Notes: generated by a model not told the origin, from the sequence alone. Positions 11,633 through 23,943 are shown, counted from the first letter of the stretch. The stretch is DNA of 64,000 nt from Ryuthela nishihirai (GCA_038380435.1 JAWZYU010000007.1:22547001-22611000); one strand, 5' to 3'. Program-made: numbers and translations.

Positions 11633-12156
11633 AAACATAAAAACGTATCAACGTAACATATGAGCATTCTAATAATATATCTTAGAAACGACAGAATTTA
11701 AATAGTTTTCGAGAGCAACTTTAAAATTTTGTACCAGCCACGGCGCTCGGCACCCCTGCCATAAGCCCATCCATTCTCACCACCAACAACATCTAGATCC
11801 AGTTCTGCTCAGACAACTTTTTGTTGAACTGTAAGCTTCTCCAGAAAAGCTTTACAAGTAACATCTTTTCTCGTCAGTATCTTCTTGCTCTTCAGATGTG
11901 AAAGGATGTTCATCACTTCCTACTCCGCATCACTTGTAAAAGAGGTCAGCCTCAGTCCTGTTCAAGGAGAAAGTTTTCTTAAAACTCTTTTTCGCTTTCG
12001 TTGTTTTTGGCGTTACCCTGCATCGCAGCGACGCAACACACTCTTACATCTTTTCGACACAAAACGCTCTTAAATCTCCTCCATACAAAAAGCGATACGA
12101 GCAGCTTAACGTTATGAACTTTCCCACACATTCTGTGGTCTTAAAACCAACACCAG
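11633..12156. other. No gene recognised
   Basis: Moderately GC-richer than its surroundings. Short open frames only; no family recognised. Confidence 0.45.
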
Positions 12157-12262
12157 TGACGTAAGCGGCCTCACAGCTAACTGCTTGCTTGTGCTGCTGA
12201 TCGTTGCACGTGTAACGATCAGCAGCACAAGCAAGCAGTTCGCTGTGAGACCGCTTACGTCA
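12157..12262. repeat. Long near-perfect hairpin
   Basis: Two arms of about 49 bp pair around a short loop (GCACGTGT). The outer ends are TGACGTAAGCGG and CCGCTTACGTCA, and the inner ends are GATCGTT and AACGATC. It may be a MITE or a fold-back element. The flanks show no clear duplication. Confidence 0.85.
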
Positions 12263-12274
12263 TTGATTTTGCAT

Positions 12275-12338
12275 TAAAAACGCTAAAAAGTTCGAAACGT
12301 GTATAACGCTAAAAAGTTCGAAACGTTTATAACGCTGA
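12275..12338. repeat. 26-bp tandem duplication
   Basis: AACGCTAAAAAGTTCGAAAC repeats with a 26-bp period (12281, 12307) and a partial third unit at 12333. Confidence 0.8.
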
Positions 12339-13262
12339 ATCACTCTCAGAGCATTCTGTGTGGCCGTACCGTTACATCTTTTTCGCTCCGCTTTGATTTT
12401 TCTCCTTCAGTTGTTCATTCCTCTGTGAGCTCACACGCCGTCTAGGCCACATACCTCCCGAGCAGGCTAAGGGGGAGGGAGAAATCTGCTTTTCCATCGC
12501 AGACATCACTTGGCGCCAGCGAGGGAAAGGATTAGGTCTGTCGTTGGTTATTTCTAGTATGCTTTCAGGAAGTGAAAAAAAGGAAATATACACTTTGTCG
12601 GAAATGCAAAAATGCTGACGTTCCGAAAATTTAATATTTAAATTGAAAAATGGATGAGCGATGAGCATGCTGCTCTTTGGCAGCTATTGCTAGTGATACA
12701 AAGGATGTTATTATATGTATATTAACAAAATAAAGTACTGGTAGTGATAATAAATTCTTTTGTATTAATAAAATTGATACATAAAATTATTATATACATA
12801 TACTATATGTGATAACCTTATCTAAATGCTTTAACTTTATAAAACCATTATTTAGGAATGATATTTATGTTGCTTAGTTAAAGGCATGTTATTTAGAGTT
12901 ATGGAAACGAAACAATTAGCAAGTTCAATCATTCTACAAAAAAAGTTCAAAAATGGCGAAAATTAACACCTATTACGCGAACTGCTATAAACACTCTTAA
13001 ACGTGTTAATAACGTTTAGTGTGACGATTTTTTTATTTCGTTTAAACTTGCTTTTATTAACTTTTTAGATCAATTATTTAAACTGGCATTGTTGCTATTA
13101 AATATTCAAATTTATGTAACTCTAAATGTTGTTGAAAAATCGATATTGCCATTCAACGAAAACTAAACTTCTGCTACTCTTGTAAAATACATTTCGAGTT
13201 ATAGTTTCCTTTGACGATCTGGCAACCAAACTGCGTTACACAGTTGCAGATTTAGCCCATTA
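12339..13262. other. No gene recognised
   Basis: Short open frames only. AT-rich from 12660 onwards. Confidence 0.45.
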
Positions 13263-13974
13263 TTAGGGTTACCAGATGCCTTTGTCATAAAAGGAGGACA
13301 AAGGAGGACATGCTTTCAATTTTTAAAATAAGTTTTTCCTTCTAAGTTTTATTTCAATTATCCACTAACAGTTGAATCAGAAAAAGGCATAATACTTATT
13401 AAATATACTTTAAAATATATGATGTGCCGATTTTTATTTCAATTTGATATGCAATTAAGAATTATTTTGCCTTAATTGGCATAATGATTAATAACTATCT
13501 GCTGCTACAGAAGCCAAATATTATGTGTTTCCATGGCTGCTTGAGGATGATGATGATGATTAACTGTGACTGAGGTAATGGTTAGGAAGGGCAGTATCTT
13601 ACCTAGGGTTTGATTTTCTATAAACTAGGAGTATTCTTTTTATGTTGCAAAGAAAACTTGCTCTCAACTTTCATAATTTTTTTGCAGTTTCTAAAGCGCA
13701 TGCCTTTTTCAGTCTGGTATATAAATTGCTAATATTGAGATTACAAAAAATAGTAACTCTTACAAAATTAACAGAGTTAATTTAGTATTCACTATTTGCG
13801 TATACAGTAAATTATTTCACGGTTAACAACAGTAAATTATATTATAGTCATTAATCCAAGAAAAAGTGCTTTTAGTTTGAAACATGAGTTATACAAATGG
13901 AGGACTTTTCATGCTTTTTCAAAATTCTGGAAGGACATGAGGTGAAAAAGGAGGACATATGGAAACCTTACCTA
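13263..13974. mobile_element. Putative non-autonomous DNA transposon
   Basis: The two ends carry matching inverted blocks: TAGGGTTACCAGATG at the left and CATATGGAAACCTTACCTA at the right, each followed inward by several AGGAGGACA motifs. The hAT-like look of the termini is an inference. A tiny LINE 3'-end fragment lies inside at about 13522-13552. Confidence 0.45.
13522..13552 (+). mobile_element. LINE 3'-end fragment of about 30 bp
   Basis: CCATGGCTGCTTGAGGATGA followed by (TGA)n matches the extreme 3' end of the LINE at 56.08 kb, including its trinucleotide tail. Confidence 0.65.
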
Positions 13975-14164
13975 TTATTATACTACATATAAGAAAGTTG
14001 GTTGTTTTTCTTATATTCATTTAACCTTTATTTCACTCAACTTTGAATTAAATTTACGTAATTTTCCGTTAAAATAAGAACAAGGAAAACCAAATACCTT
14101 TTAATTATACAAAGGTTAAATGAAAATGCAAAACATTGTTCAGATACATTTATTGAATCCGAGA

Positions 14165-14305
14165 GAAACCTGTCGATTTAATTCGACAAAGAAAAGGTGT
14201 CTGAAAAATGTAAGACTGCAATAGAAAAATCCATGCCTTTAGAGGTGCTCGAGTTGTTTTTATTTCCTTTAACATCGTGACGAAAAATGCTAACCACTCG
14301 ACCAA
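14165..14305 (-). mobile_element. Old SINE B relic
   Basis: Diverged plus-strand traces of the reverse element: ACCTGTCGATTTAATTCGAC, ATCCATGCCTTTAGAGGTGC and GCTAACCACTCGACC. Confidence 0.5.
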
Positions 14306-14356
14306 ATGTAAGGAACAGAATTTGGTGTTACTCTTTAATTACTGTAGCCTGATAAA

Positions 14357-15595
14357 GATGATGCATAGAACCGGTCAGGCCTGGCACCTAATGTCCGACC
14401 CCGCCTTCTCGTGGTACAGACCGTTAGTACCTTTCAAAAGAGATACTCTCTTGTGGAAGTGAACGGAAGGGGAGGGCTGCCAGATTAGTGTGGCCGACTG
14501 ATCTGGACAACTACGGCTACTTTTCTTTTTTTTTTCTACCCTGCTGAGGTGTGGTCAACCACACAGGGTCCTGGTGCTGACCATACAAACCCACTGGACT
14601 GGACAGATATATGGCTCTGAGCTTCATTATTGATCCTGATTTTGCTGCACTGGCTTGGGCTTCTGTGGAGGGAAAATCTTCCGTTGTGTTTTCTGTTTGT
14701 TTGTGGGTTGACAGCCCCAAGTGAATAGATTAACAGGATATGTTTATCAGCTGGTGGATAATCCTGAGCAGAGGTCATCGCAGGCACCTGAACTCTTTGC
14801 TTCTATTGGTATCGTCAAATTCTACATTGGAGGAAGTCTTCCAGTGTAGATGGCTTCAGCCTTTAATGGTGGGGGAACGGGTCTTTGCCCCATGCCTGCA
14901 ATTAGGGGGCTGTTATTGTCAGTATTCCCTCTCTCAATAAACATAGTTTCTTTAAACAACCCACTAGCCATTTTCTCTCCATAGTAAGTTGGAATGCTAG
15001 AACTCTGCACAGAACTTATTCTCTTGATGTCCTCACACAAGAATTCCACCATTATAATTTAGATATTCTCGGCTTGCAAGAGACCAGATGGACAGATAAA
15101 GGTCAGATTCTTAAAAATAATCTTAAATTTCTCTTTTCAGGGAGGGACGACGACAAGCATCATCAAGGCGTGGGTCTGCTGCTCAGCAGACACGTTAGTG
15201 ATGCTCTTCTAGGAATGAGTGTATTAATGAAAGGTTTCTTACAGCAAAATTTCAGACAAGCGTTAAAGACTTGAATGTTATCTGCTGTTATGCCCCCACT
15301 GAGGATGCCGATGAGGATGAGAAGGATAGGTTTTATGGATAACTTCAGGATATTTTGAATTCTGTCAAGAAAGGAGATATTACCCTTGTTCTTGGTGACT
15401 TCAATGCCAAAGTTGGTACTGACTCTGACCTTTGGGGAGGAGTAATAGGCCCTTTTGGTATTGGTAGCTGCAATGGCAATGGGCACCGTCTCCTACAGGT
15501 AAGTAAACTCAATGGTTTCAGAATAACTAACACATGTTACAAACACCGCGACACACATAAGTACACATGGGTTTCACCTGATGTACACATGGGTT
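14357..15595 (+). mobile_element. LINE 5' portion (5' UTR plus broken endonuclease)
   Basis: Collinear, inverted match to 58.42-59.62 kb. The 5' leader is followed by an apurinic-type endonuclease region. Readable motifs in shifting frames are LQETRWTDKGQ (nt 15076-15108), CYAPTEDADEDEKD (about 15287) and GDFNAKVG (about 15395). Stops and frameshifts break the frame. The match ends near 15595, so the reverse transcriptase part is missing. A truncation that keeps the 5' end is not the usual LINE outcome and suggests a later deletion. Confidence 0.85.
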
Positions 15596-15625
15596 TCACC
15601 TGAGTACACATGGGTTCATCCCTAT
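15561..15625. repeat. 22-bp triplication at the LINE breakpoint
   Basis: GTACACATGGGTTTCACCTG occurs at 15561 and 15583, with a partial third unit at 15604. LINE homology stops here. Confidence 0.8.
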
Positions 15626-15821
15626 TCTGAAAATTCTAGTGGAGTTTTGAGATAGATTTGGGGTCGATCAACATGCTAGTTATATTAAAAAGTTGCAGCA
15701 CTCTATGTTTAAAACAGCGTAATATTTTTTCAGCAGAAGTTTTCTTTTTTTAATGAATGTAATTAAATCATCAGTGTTATTCATTTATTTAACATTATAT
15801 GCCTCTGGGTGTTTAGTTGTG

Positions 15822-15946
15822 CAGTCGCTAAAAAAATAACGTACACGAAGGTTGCCATCTCACTAATTTCTAAAACAATCGTTGCCAGATATTTTTTCTG
15901 AATTCTCTAATCAACCATAGCGTTCGGATACTTTTTTGAGCGACTG
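15822..15946. mobile_element. Pogo-like MITE with deleted left arm
   Basis: Ends CAGTCGCTAAAAAAATAACG and GATACTTTTTTGAGCGACTG. About 90 bp of the left arm is missing compared with the 214-bp copies. Confidence 0.85.
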
Positions 15947-16319
15947 TACATTACATACAGCGTTTTCCGCGTCAACTTCTGGTATATAATAATAACTTAT
16001 CTGGACGCATTTTAAAATTCGTTTACTACACATATATTTGAAGACACAATGCCGCGCGGCGCAGCTGGCAATACTAGAGACCATATATAGGTAAGAGGTT
16101 GGCCATCTCAAAATTGGACACCATGTTTTGTCGTCGCTCGGATTGTTTGGCGTGCAAAGATAGATGGTATTGCACGAATACTTATGGATTCCGGAAAAAA
16201 GGTAGGATAATATTTGATACAGATTTCAGTGCTCACGATTGGAAGCACTTTAGAAAACGGCTAAAAACGGAAAGAAATTTCCAGGGCTGTATTTTAAAAA
16301 AAGAGATATAATTTTGCTT
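15947..16319. other. Short unidentified open region
   Basis: A 70-codon plus-strand frame (16099-16311) with several Cys residues has no recognised family. I do not call it a gene. Confidence 0.3.
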
Positions 16320-16860
16320 TGTTCTCTGTCCGTCTGTAGACATCGAACTTTTTTGTTTATGCAGAATGGTGAAAAATTCTTTTTATGTGGGATAAATATT
16401 AATGAAATATTATAATTTGCGTTATTCAAATCTCTCAGGAGTTATAACTATGCCCTCTAACTGTGGAAAAAGTTGAAAATTCCAAAATTTCAAACGAAGA
16501 TTCCAAACGATGTAGTTACGTTAAGAGTTTGAAATTTTGGTGTTGAAATGCGAAGGTTACGAAATTACCATTGGCCACAATCACTTGATCCTTTAAATCT
16601 AGGGTGGGTAGGAAATGCAACTTTATTTAACAGATATTTTTATGTTTTTCGAGAAAAATGAAAAATTCTTTTCGGGTTTGATGAAAATGGCATTGATGAA
16701 ATATTACAATTTGCATTTCCCGATGCTCCCAAAAGCTGCAATTGCGCTCTCTAACGGTGGAAAAAAATCGAGAAATCCCAAAATTTAGAAAGAATATTGC
16801 AAACGATGTAGCTATGCTAGAAATTTGAAATTTTGGTCGTTGAATGTCCAAAATTGACCC
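16320..16860 (-). repeat. Dispersed R3 repeat, two units
   Basis: Two diverged reverse-orientation units (about 16320-16600 and 16640-16850) with AAATTCCAAAATTTC-type and GCCCTCTAAC-type blocks. They sit directly against the pogo transposase relic and replace its 5' part. Confidence 0.65.
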
Positions 16861-16861
16861 A

Positions 16862-17960
16862 AATCATTGAAGATGGTGGATATATTCCTGATCAATTTGG
16901 GAATGCAGATGAAACTAATCTTTTTTGAAAAAAAATGCCGAGTATTTCCTAAGTAGCAAAATCCCCAAAAAACTGTTGGTGGCTTTAAAGCAGCTAAGGA
17001 TTGTGCGGCCTTTCTATTTCGCAGCAATGCTTCAGGAGATCGTATGTTACAACCGCTGCTCATCAATCGATTCCTAAGACCACGGTAAATGAAAGGTGTA
17101 GATTTGAATAAATTGCTAGTGTATTGGATGGCAAACAAAAAAGCCTGGGCTACAAAAGAAATTTTTAATGAATGGTTCCATAAATGTTTTGTTCCAGAAG
17201 TTAAACGCTAATTGAAGGGAAAAAAATCTCGAATTTAAAGTTCTATTGATTATAGACAATGCGCCTGACCATCCTGTTTTGGAACACCCAAATCTGCAAT
17301 ATTGTTTTCTGCCGCCTAATACGACATCCTTAATACAACCACTGGATCAGGGTATAATTGCCACATTTAAAACTTACTACGTAAGGCGAACATTCCAATA
17401 CATTTTGGATAAGCTTGATAAGGATAAAACACTAACAATTATTGATGTGTGGAAGAAATTTTCTATTTTAGATTGTATCAGACATGCTGGATTAACGGTA
17501 TCAGAATTAAAACCACCAACTTTAAACGCATGCTAGAAAGTTATTTGACCAGAATGGGTAAAAAGCAAATGTCCTGTACCCCCAAATACGACAGAATATT
17601 CCAATATAATCACATTAGCACATGCAGTTGGTGGAGAAGGATTCGATGACATATCGTTTGCAGATATTGATGAATTGCTGGTTGACAAAGCTCTTAGCGA
17701 AGATGAAGAAATAGAAGTTGTCCTTGAGACTCCTGATGAAAACGAAAAAATTGATGGTGATCAAGAGGTTCCACTCATTGCAGGTTTAATTAAAGGTCTT
17801 CAAATGGCTAGTAAATTGGTAAGTCATTTTCTTACACATGATCCCATTGTCGAATGAGCTGAGCAGTTTAGACGTGATCTGAAGTCATGTATGGCGCGTT
17901 ATCAACAATTATACGAGATCTAGTCAAAGCAGGATCTCAACGATTGATTACAGAGTTCGT
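16862..17960 (+). pseudogene. Pogo/Tigger-type transposase (DDE_1) relic
   Basis: A decayed transposase of the pogo/Tigger/jerky family, which cuts and pastes elements at TA. The DDE triad is still readable in pieces. The first Asp is in NADETN (16902-16919), the second in LLIIDNAPDHP (codon 17255), and the third in PNTTSLIQPLDQG (codon 17345). The last two are in one frame with 29 residues between them, a pogo-like spacing. At least one frameshift lies between the first and second Asp, and stop codons occur at about 17208 and 17535. A family-typical C-terminal stretch (AEQFRRDLKSCMARYQQLY) ends near 17925. The N-terminal CENP-B-type DNA-binding domains are absent, replaced by R3 repeat. It is not functional. 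Confidence 0.85.
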
Positions 17961-18589
17961 TGTCAAAACTAATCAAACTTCAGAATCACTGGAAACAAGT
18001 GATAATTTGGTTCCCCATGCCACAGAGAACATTTCACCATTGAAGTATGAACACGACGGCCAAAATGTTTCAAGCGATGAAAGTGATTTAATTCCAGTCT
18101 TACGCAAACGAATGCGTCTATTGTAAGAAAGTGACAACGAATAGAATCTAGTTACTAAGCATATGTAAGTCATAGTTTTTTATACTTTTGTATTCTAGAA
18201 TTAGTGACATATTATTTTCTTTATGAAGGATAATTTACTTTATACAAGTACATATAATTATCTTTATAAGTTTATAAAATTAAAAAATGTGTTTAAATAA
18301 GTAAAGATCAAATATAAATTTAATTAAATATTTTGATATGATTTGTTTGAAAACAACTTATTTTTTGTATTGGGTTTTCACGTCTAGAAGCAATCTTCTA
18401 TTCTTTAATATGCACTGTATTTATTTTTACACAATTTTTTTGCACGGTTTTTTCGGAAACCTATCTACCGTGTAAAAACCGAGTTTGGTGTATTTTGTTA
18501 ATACCTGGAAACCCCCTCCCCCCAAAAAAAGAGATCGTTTCGTTTATGTCTTGAAATAAAAAAAAAGTTTCATTTTCGCACCCCCTTTT
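17961..18589. other. Transposon remnant and AT-rich DNA
   Basis: Up to about 18125 an open frame rich in Ser/Asp/Glu may be the last tail of the transposase. After that nothing is recognised. No pogo terminal repeat was found here. Confidence 0.4.
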
Positions 18590-18970
18590 AGCTAAGAAGT
18601 TCGTAAAGCCTTGTTGCCGTTGTAAACCTTCTGACCATAACACTGTACTACCAAAATTTCGGATTTCTAGTGTAAATAATTTGTATGCAATATTCTTTTG
18701 AAATTTTAGCATTTTCCACCACTAGAGGACGCTGTCGGAAGATTTCAAAATTGCGAATCGCAATATTTCTTTGAAATCTATCCAACCCAAAAAGAATCTT
18801 TCATTCATCTCTAAAAGTAAAAAGGTTGATTGTCTGTAGACAGACAAACAGGTGGAAAGAGAGACGGACAGACAACAGTTGACAGAGAGATGGACGGACA
18901 GAATTTTTCCAGCAAATATTGGCATAAGCTGACGACAAAGTGGAAAGATTAGGTCGTTTTTCAAACGAAA
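18590..18970 (+). repeat. Dispersed R3 repeat unit
   Basis: Shows the R3 order of blocks (CAATATTCTTTTGAAATTTT, TAGAGGACGCTGTC, CTATCCAACCCAAAAAGAAT) and the GTAGACAGACA tail. Confidence 0.65.
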
Positions 18971-20149
18971 CCTTAAAAGAAATTATTTTTTGGTTTTCAG
19001 TTAGCTCGTTTCACTTTTGCAGCCGATTGTCGTATTCTGACGGAGTTTCTTGGAAAAATATTCATTAATTTATTTCTATGAATGGAATTTTTACATCGAA
19101 AGGCACATCAGTGAGGCATTGATAATATATGAAAGCTTTTATAAGCAAAATAATGCGACAAAAATATATAAAATTGTAACAACTGAGAAGTTTTAATTAG
19201 GTGCACACACTAACTCATAGGCGTTCGTCTCACGGTACGACAAAACATGGCGCTCGTAAACCACGTGACTCAATCAACCAATGGCAGTCAATCACGAAGA
19301 TGGCCAGCCTCCGGCCAACATGGGGCACACACTGATCACACACGCTACAATGTTCACTCTCAGAAGAATTTTACTCCAAATCTCTCCCCTCTCTACCCCC
19401 TTGCCACAAAACTACGACGCAGCACTTCCTTGGCACGAAACTTCAACCACCTCCTTCATTATTAGGCGGCCTGCCGTCAAAAGCCTATCGCCAACATGTA
19501 GGGTCGCTAGCACTTCACTATACTGGTCCCTACTTTTTGACGCACACAAAAAAAACTTTTTCTCGTGGACCTGATGATAAAGGGGCCAAAGTCCCTTTTA
19601 CAAAATGGTCCAGTTTTTAAAGAAGGATGTTAGACTCTAACTATACAGGACCTATATACAGATAGAGTTTCAAGGTAACAGAGCAGCACCACAAATACTC
19701 GATGTAAGTAAATAATAAATAATGGTGGTAATTTAATTGTAGGTAATTTCTCACTTCATTGTATAATTTTCAAACATTTATTCAGTTAAATATTTTTCGC
19801 TGTAATACTTTCTTTAATACAGATCAATAATTTTATACACATTACATATACTTGTTTTATTTGAAAATAGTTATCTGAATTGTAGATTTTCCGAACTACT
19901 ATATCTCGAATGAATTCGAATAATCGAGTTTTTATTCTATTTTCATTTGCAAGAATTGGGGGAAATTTTTGTTTTTAGCGAGGCTTTTTGTAGGCGTAAA
20001 TAAAATCCTTTAAATGTACAGAGATCTTTGGCGATGATGTTCTCTCTCATGGGTAAGAGGGTGAATTACACAGGCAGTACGTTTCAATTGGTTTAGATGT
20101 TTACGTATGACAGAGCTGTGTTCGTTAATTGAATAAGAATGCACAATTA
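18971..20149. other. No gene recognised
   Basis: GC-richer stretch 19200-19620 with short overlapping frames but no recognisable domain. The rest is AT-rich. Confidence 0.4.
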
Positions 20150-20795
20150 TTAATCATGTTCAATGTTCGCAATTACGAATTGTTCGGGACTTGAATGTTT
20201 GTAAGTACGAATTGTTCGGAGATAGAATGTTCGTAAGTAGGAATAGTTCGGAACTTGAATGTTCGAAGTAGGAATTTTTTGGAACTTGAACGTTCGTAGA
20301 TACGAATTGCTTGGAACTTCAATACTCTTAGTACGAATTGCTCCGGACTTCAATGCTCTTAGTGCGATTTGTTCGGAACTTGAATGCTCATAAGCACGAA
20401 TTATTCGCAACTTGAAAGTTCGTAAGTACGAATTTTTCGGAACTTGAAAGTTCGTAAGTACGAATTTTTCGGAACCTGAATGTTCGTAAGTAAGAACTGT
20501 TTGAACTTGAACGTACTGTTCGGAATTTCAATGTTCGTAAGTACGTCTTTTCGGAATTTCAATGTTCGTAGGTACGAATTATTCGGAATTTCAATATTCC
20601 TAATCAGGAATTGATTGGACCTTGAATGTTGATAAGTATGAAATGTCCGGAACCTGAATGTTCGTAAATAAGGTAATCATACTTGAATGTTTGTAAATAC
20701 TAATTTTTTAAAACTTAAATTTTCGCAAGTAGAAATTGTTCGGAACTTGAATGTTCTTCAGTACGAATTGTTTAGAACTTAAGTACTTGATTACA
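20150..20795. repeat. 32-bp minisatellite, about 20 diverged units
   Basis: The unit reads approximately GTTCGTAAGTACGAATTG plus TTCGGAACTTGAAT. Units vary by substitutions and small indels, so the array is old. The sequence and 32-bp period resemble the array at 5630-5955. Confidence 0.9.
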
Positions 20796-22082
20796 GAACT
20801 TACAGCGTAGTGTTTATAATTGGGTTTATATAAAATCAATGATTGTATAGGTTTTAACATTTATATATGTGTTTAATCTTTCATGTATGTGTTTTGCTTC
20901 ATGCTTTTATTATTATTATTATTTTGTTGTTGTTGTTTTGTTGTTTTGCTTTCTGTTTTGCAACACGTGTTTATTTTTGTGAAAGGTATGTATCTTAACC
21001 TTTAATTAGCCTGTCATGCGCTTGAGAGGTATCTTGTTGACAAGCCATTAGACTTAAAGGTGTATTTTACGTATATAACAATAGTATTGTAAGCATAAAT
21101 AATTTTTTTTTAATCCAAACTGGGAATTACTTTTGAAAACGTTAACTTTCGTTTGAATTCTTCTACATAATTGCTTTTATTTTTCTAAAAGTATTTTTTC
21201 TCAACGAAAAGGCCCAAATGGTCTGTAGCCTCAATGCAAGATAGCTGTTTAAGATGACGTCAATATGGAGGGAAAATGTTTAGAAATTTGACGTTAAATG
21301 CAGGTGTGTTTAAGGTTTACAAACAAATATAATATTAAAAATATTGCTACTACAGCAATAGTACAAAATAAAAAAATAGTGAAAATCTTAAGTGAATTAT
21401 AATCACCCTTTTAGTGATTACCTTATTACCTCGATTATTACGTCTTTAGCGAATTATATTTAATTTACCTTAAGTATAATTATTTCTACGTTAATTATCG
21501 TTATTAATTATTGTATTATTCTTTTGCTATGAATGTCTCATAGCAACCTCCAACAATATTATACTAAAGTAATAAAGAAGTATTAGTATCGCGTTTTAAA
21601 GGATACTAAGTTGATTGACAGAATTTGATTTAGTGCCCAAATAGTGCCACGATGTTTCTGCATTAGGAGATTGAACGCTCTTAAAATTTTAATGATGTTA
21701 ATCAAGAACTTTCAGTTTGTACTGAACTACCTCCTTCCTTCAGAGAACTCTGGAATGCTTATGGAATGTTTATTTGACCGCCAATCTAAGACTATTGGTA
21801 ATTTTACGGTTTTGCTTTTGAAATTTCGGTTTTCCAGACTCAGTTGGGAGAACTCTCCAACATAGTGCACGGACCTTTCTTAAAAGAATTTCCGGACGAG
21901 AGGGGCGAAAGCCTCTGAGTGATTTCCGGAATAATAGTTTATGTTGAAGAAGAAGTCAGTTCGCAGTAATACTGCAAACCTGAGTTCCAGGTTCGTCTTA
22001 CCCTATTAGATGATTTTTTGTCTATGTGGCTGTTAAGCTCTAAATGAGGCAATGGTCAGCAATGACTGCCATCTTAATAAGT
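20796..22082. other. AT-rich interval, nothing recognised
   Basis: Contains short ATT and TTG runs at about 20905-20955 and no supported gene. Confidence 0.45.
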
Positions 22083-22805
22083 GTATTATAACATCGTCAT
22101 AACAGGGAGTAAGAGACACCGATGGACTTGGAAAGGCTGCCATCCGTCGGATGGGAAGTAAAACTTTGGCAACTTGTCCAAGATACATACCCTGTGCACG
22201 TTAAAGAAGGTATGTCCAGGATACATACCCTGTGCACGTTAAAGAATACGCTGGAAGGCCTTGACGGTATTCTACCATCTGTCTCCTAATAGCTGTCCAG
22301 TGATTCCCTCCCCCAATCATCTCTGAGCCCTCGGGGTCCTTGTGACCTAGCCATTTAGCCCATTGTGTGCAAAAAAGTGCCTTTCAAAGAGGGGGCGAGG
22401 GTGGCTCAGTCGGTGGCGTGCCAGGCTCGTAATCTGTAGTTCCCAGGTTCGAGTTCCAGCTGGGTCAGCGTTGAGATTTATCTCCGCAAAATTACTCGCC
22501 CTGCCCATGATCAGTAGGGTACACCGATCAGCTTTGAAAGGCTTCCGTCCGTCGGGTGGGACGTCAAGCCGTGGTCCCGTGTGCGGGAGAGAGCCATATC
22601 CTGTTCACGTTAAAGAACACGCTGGATGGCCTTGACGGGAGGCTACCATCTGTCCCCCAACAGCTGTTCCAGTGGGTCCCCTCCCCCAACCTTCTCTAAG
22701 CCTTCGGGATCCATGTGACCTGGGCATTTAGCCCATGGTGTGCAAAAAAGTGCCGCTCAGAGGTAAAACCACCCAACCAACTTTCAAAGATAAAGCAACC
22801 CGAAA
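22083..22805 (+). mobile_element. Older SINE A, interrupted by a younger SINE A
   Basis: Diverged 5'-truncated SINE A body at 22083-22390, with a small internal duplication of CATACCCTGTGCACGTTAAA (about 22191 and 22222). The tail resumes at 22791 (TAAAGCAACCC). The younger copy sits in the tail. Confidence 0.85.
22391..22780 (+). mobile_element. SINE A, full length, nested
   Basis: Complete copy (GGGGCGAGGGTGGCTCAGTC to CCACCCAACCAA) flanked by the exact 10-bp duplication CTTTCAAAGA at 22381-22390 and 22781-22790. Confidence 0.95.
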
Positions 22806-23786
22806 AAATGTAATTATTTACAGTAAAGACATGGAGGCATTACCATTCTTACATTTGTACTGTATGAGCTGTTGATATATTTTATTTTATGAAACGAGAT
22901 AAGTCTTATATTCTTCATCATTCCTCCAATATCAGTGTAAACGGAATCGTGTCTCAAGATCCCCATGCTAAAGATGAGTTGTGGGAGTTTGACATCCCAT
23001 GACTTATTTCGTCTAGCCCTGAATTACAGTGTGAATAATACTCAGATGTGCGCAGTGTTTCGTGAATTATTGTTTACGGAAACATGATGTCCCTAAAAAA
23101 TATTTGAGAGCAGCAAATCGAGGCCAAAGGTACAACAAAGTATTTAGAACAAAGCAATTCTGGATTCTTTCCTATAAATTCTTTCTGTGTACGTGCATCT
23201 TTTTGTAATCGCTTGAGAGCGAAGGTGGCTGAAACTCGAGACCACGACATCACAAGGAAATAGCGTTACAAAAGTATTGCTATATCTCTAGAGTTAAGGA
23301 AATTTTCTTTCTCTATTGGACTAGAATGACAAGATACACTACATTGCCAAAAATATTGTAACAGTTCTATGTTTATACATAGTATGGGGATGGATCATTT
23401 CCATGTCATTTCTTTGTCACAAAAAGCTTTTTTTAAACTTTTTTATGGACAAATGTGACTGTAGATAAATGAAAGACCTACATCACGTTTATCTAAATCC
23501 TGAATTTGAAAAACATTCAAATAATGTTTTAGGTACATAGGCCCCCGAATATTTAACCACATCAGGGTGTTTTAAGAAATAGAAAAATTCTAAAGCATAT
23601 ACTAATTTTATTCCATAGTTTGAAATTAGTTTTATTCAAATTATTCTCTGTAGTAGATTCTTATGATTGCTATTGTTTGACATTCAAACGTCCATAACTC
23701 TCCAAACAGTGACTGAATATTTTTCAAACTCAGGTTAATATGTTGAAATAATAGGATTTCTCAAATATACACCTGCTAGTAATTTG
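22806..23786. other. No gene recognised
   Basis: Possible transposon-like start CATTGCCAAAAATATTGTAA at about 23343, but no partner end was found. Confidence 0.4.
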
Positions 23787-23788
23787 TT

Positions 23789-23908
23789 AGAATAATATAG
23801 AGGAAGAATTGTCATAGCTCATTAGTCAGAGCACCTGACATGTTATGTCAGGAGGTCGTGGGTTCAGATCCCATCCGACTAATGACAATTTTTCCTCCAT
23901 ATTATTCT
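23789..23908. mobile_element. tRNA-like sequence enclosed by inverted repeats
   Basis: The core has a D-arm-like GCTC..GAGC, an anticodon-like stem CTGAC/GTCAG with loop ATGTTAT, and a T-arm GTGGG-TTCAGAT-CCCAT. The normal 7-bp acceptor stem cannot be formed. Instead the flanks pair over about 27 bp (AGAATAATATAGAGGAA with TTCCTCCATATTATTCT, and ATTGTCAT with ATGACAAT). It is probably a tRNA-derived mobile sequence rather than a working tRNA gene. AGAATAATATAG also recurs inverted at 25165-25176. Confidence 0.55.
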
Positions 23909-23943
23909 GTGGTATTGGAGAGTATCTGGTCGGTCGCGTTCCC

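Noticed and set aside
16099..16311. N-terminal DNA-binding part of the pogo transposase
   Set aside because: The 70-codon frame does not show the CENP-B-type helix-turn-helix pattern and is separated from the DDE part by R3 repeat.
23815..23885. A real tRNA-Asn(GTT)-like gene
   Set aside because: The T and anticodon arms fold, but the acceptor stem does not; the flanks pair with each other instead. A covariance search would decide.
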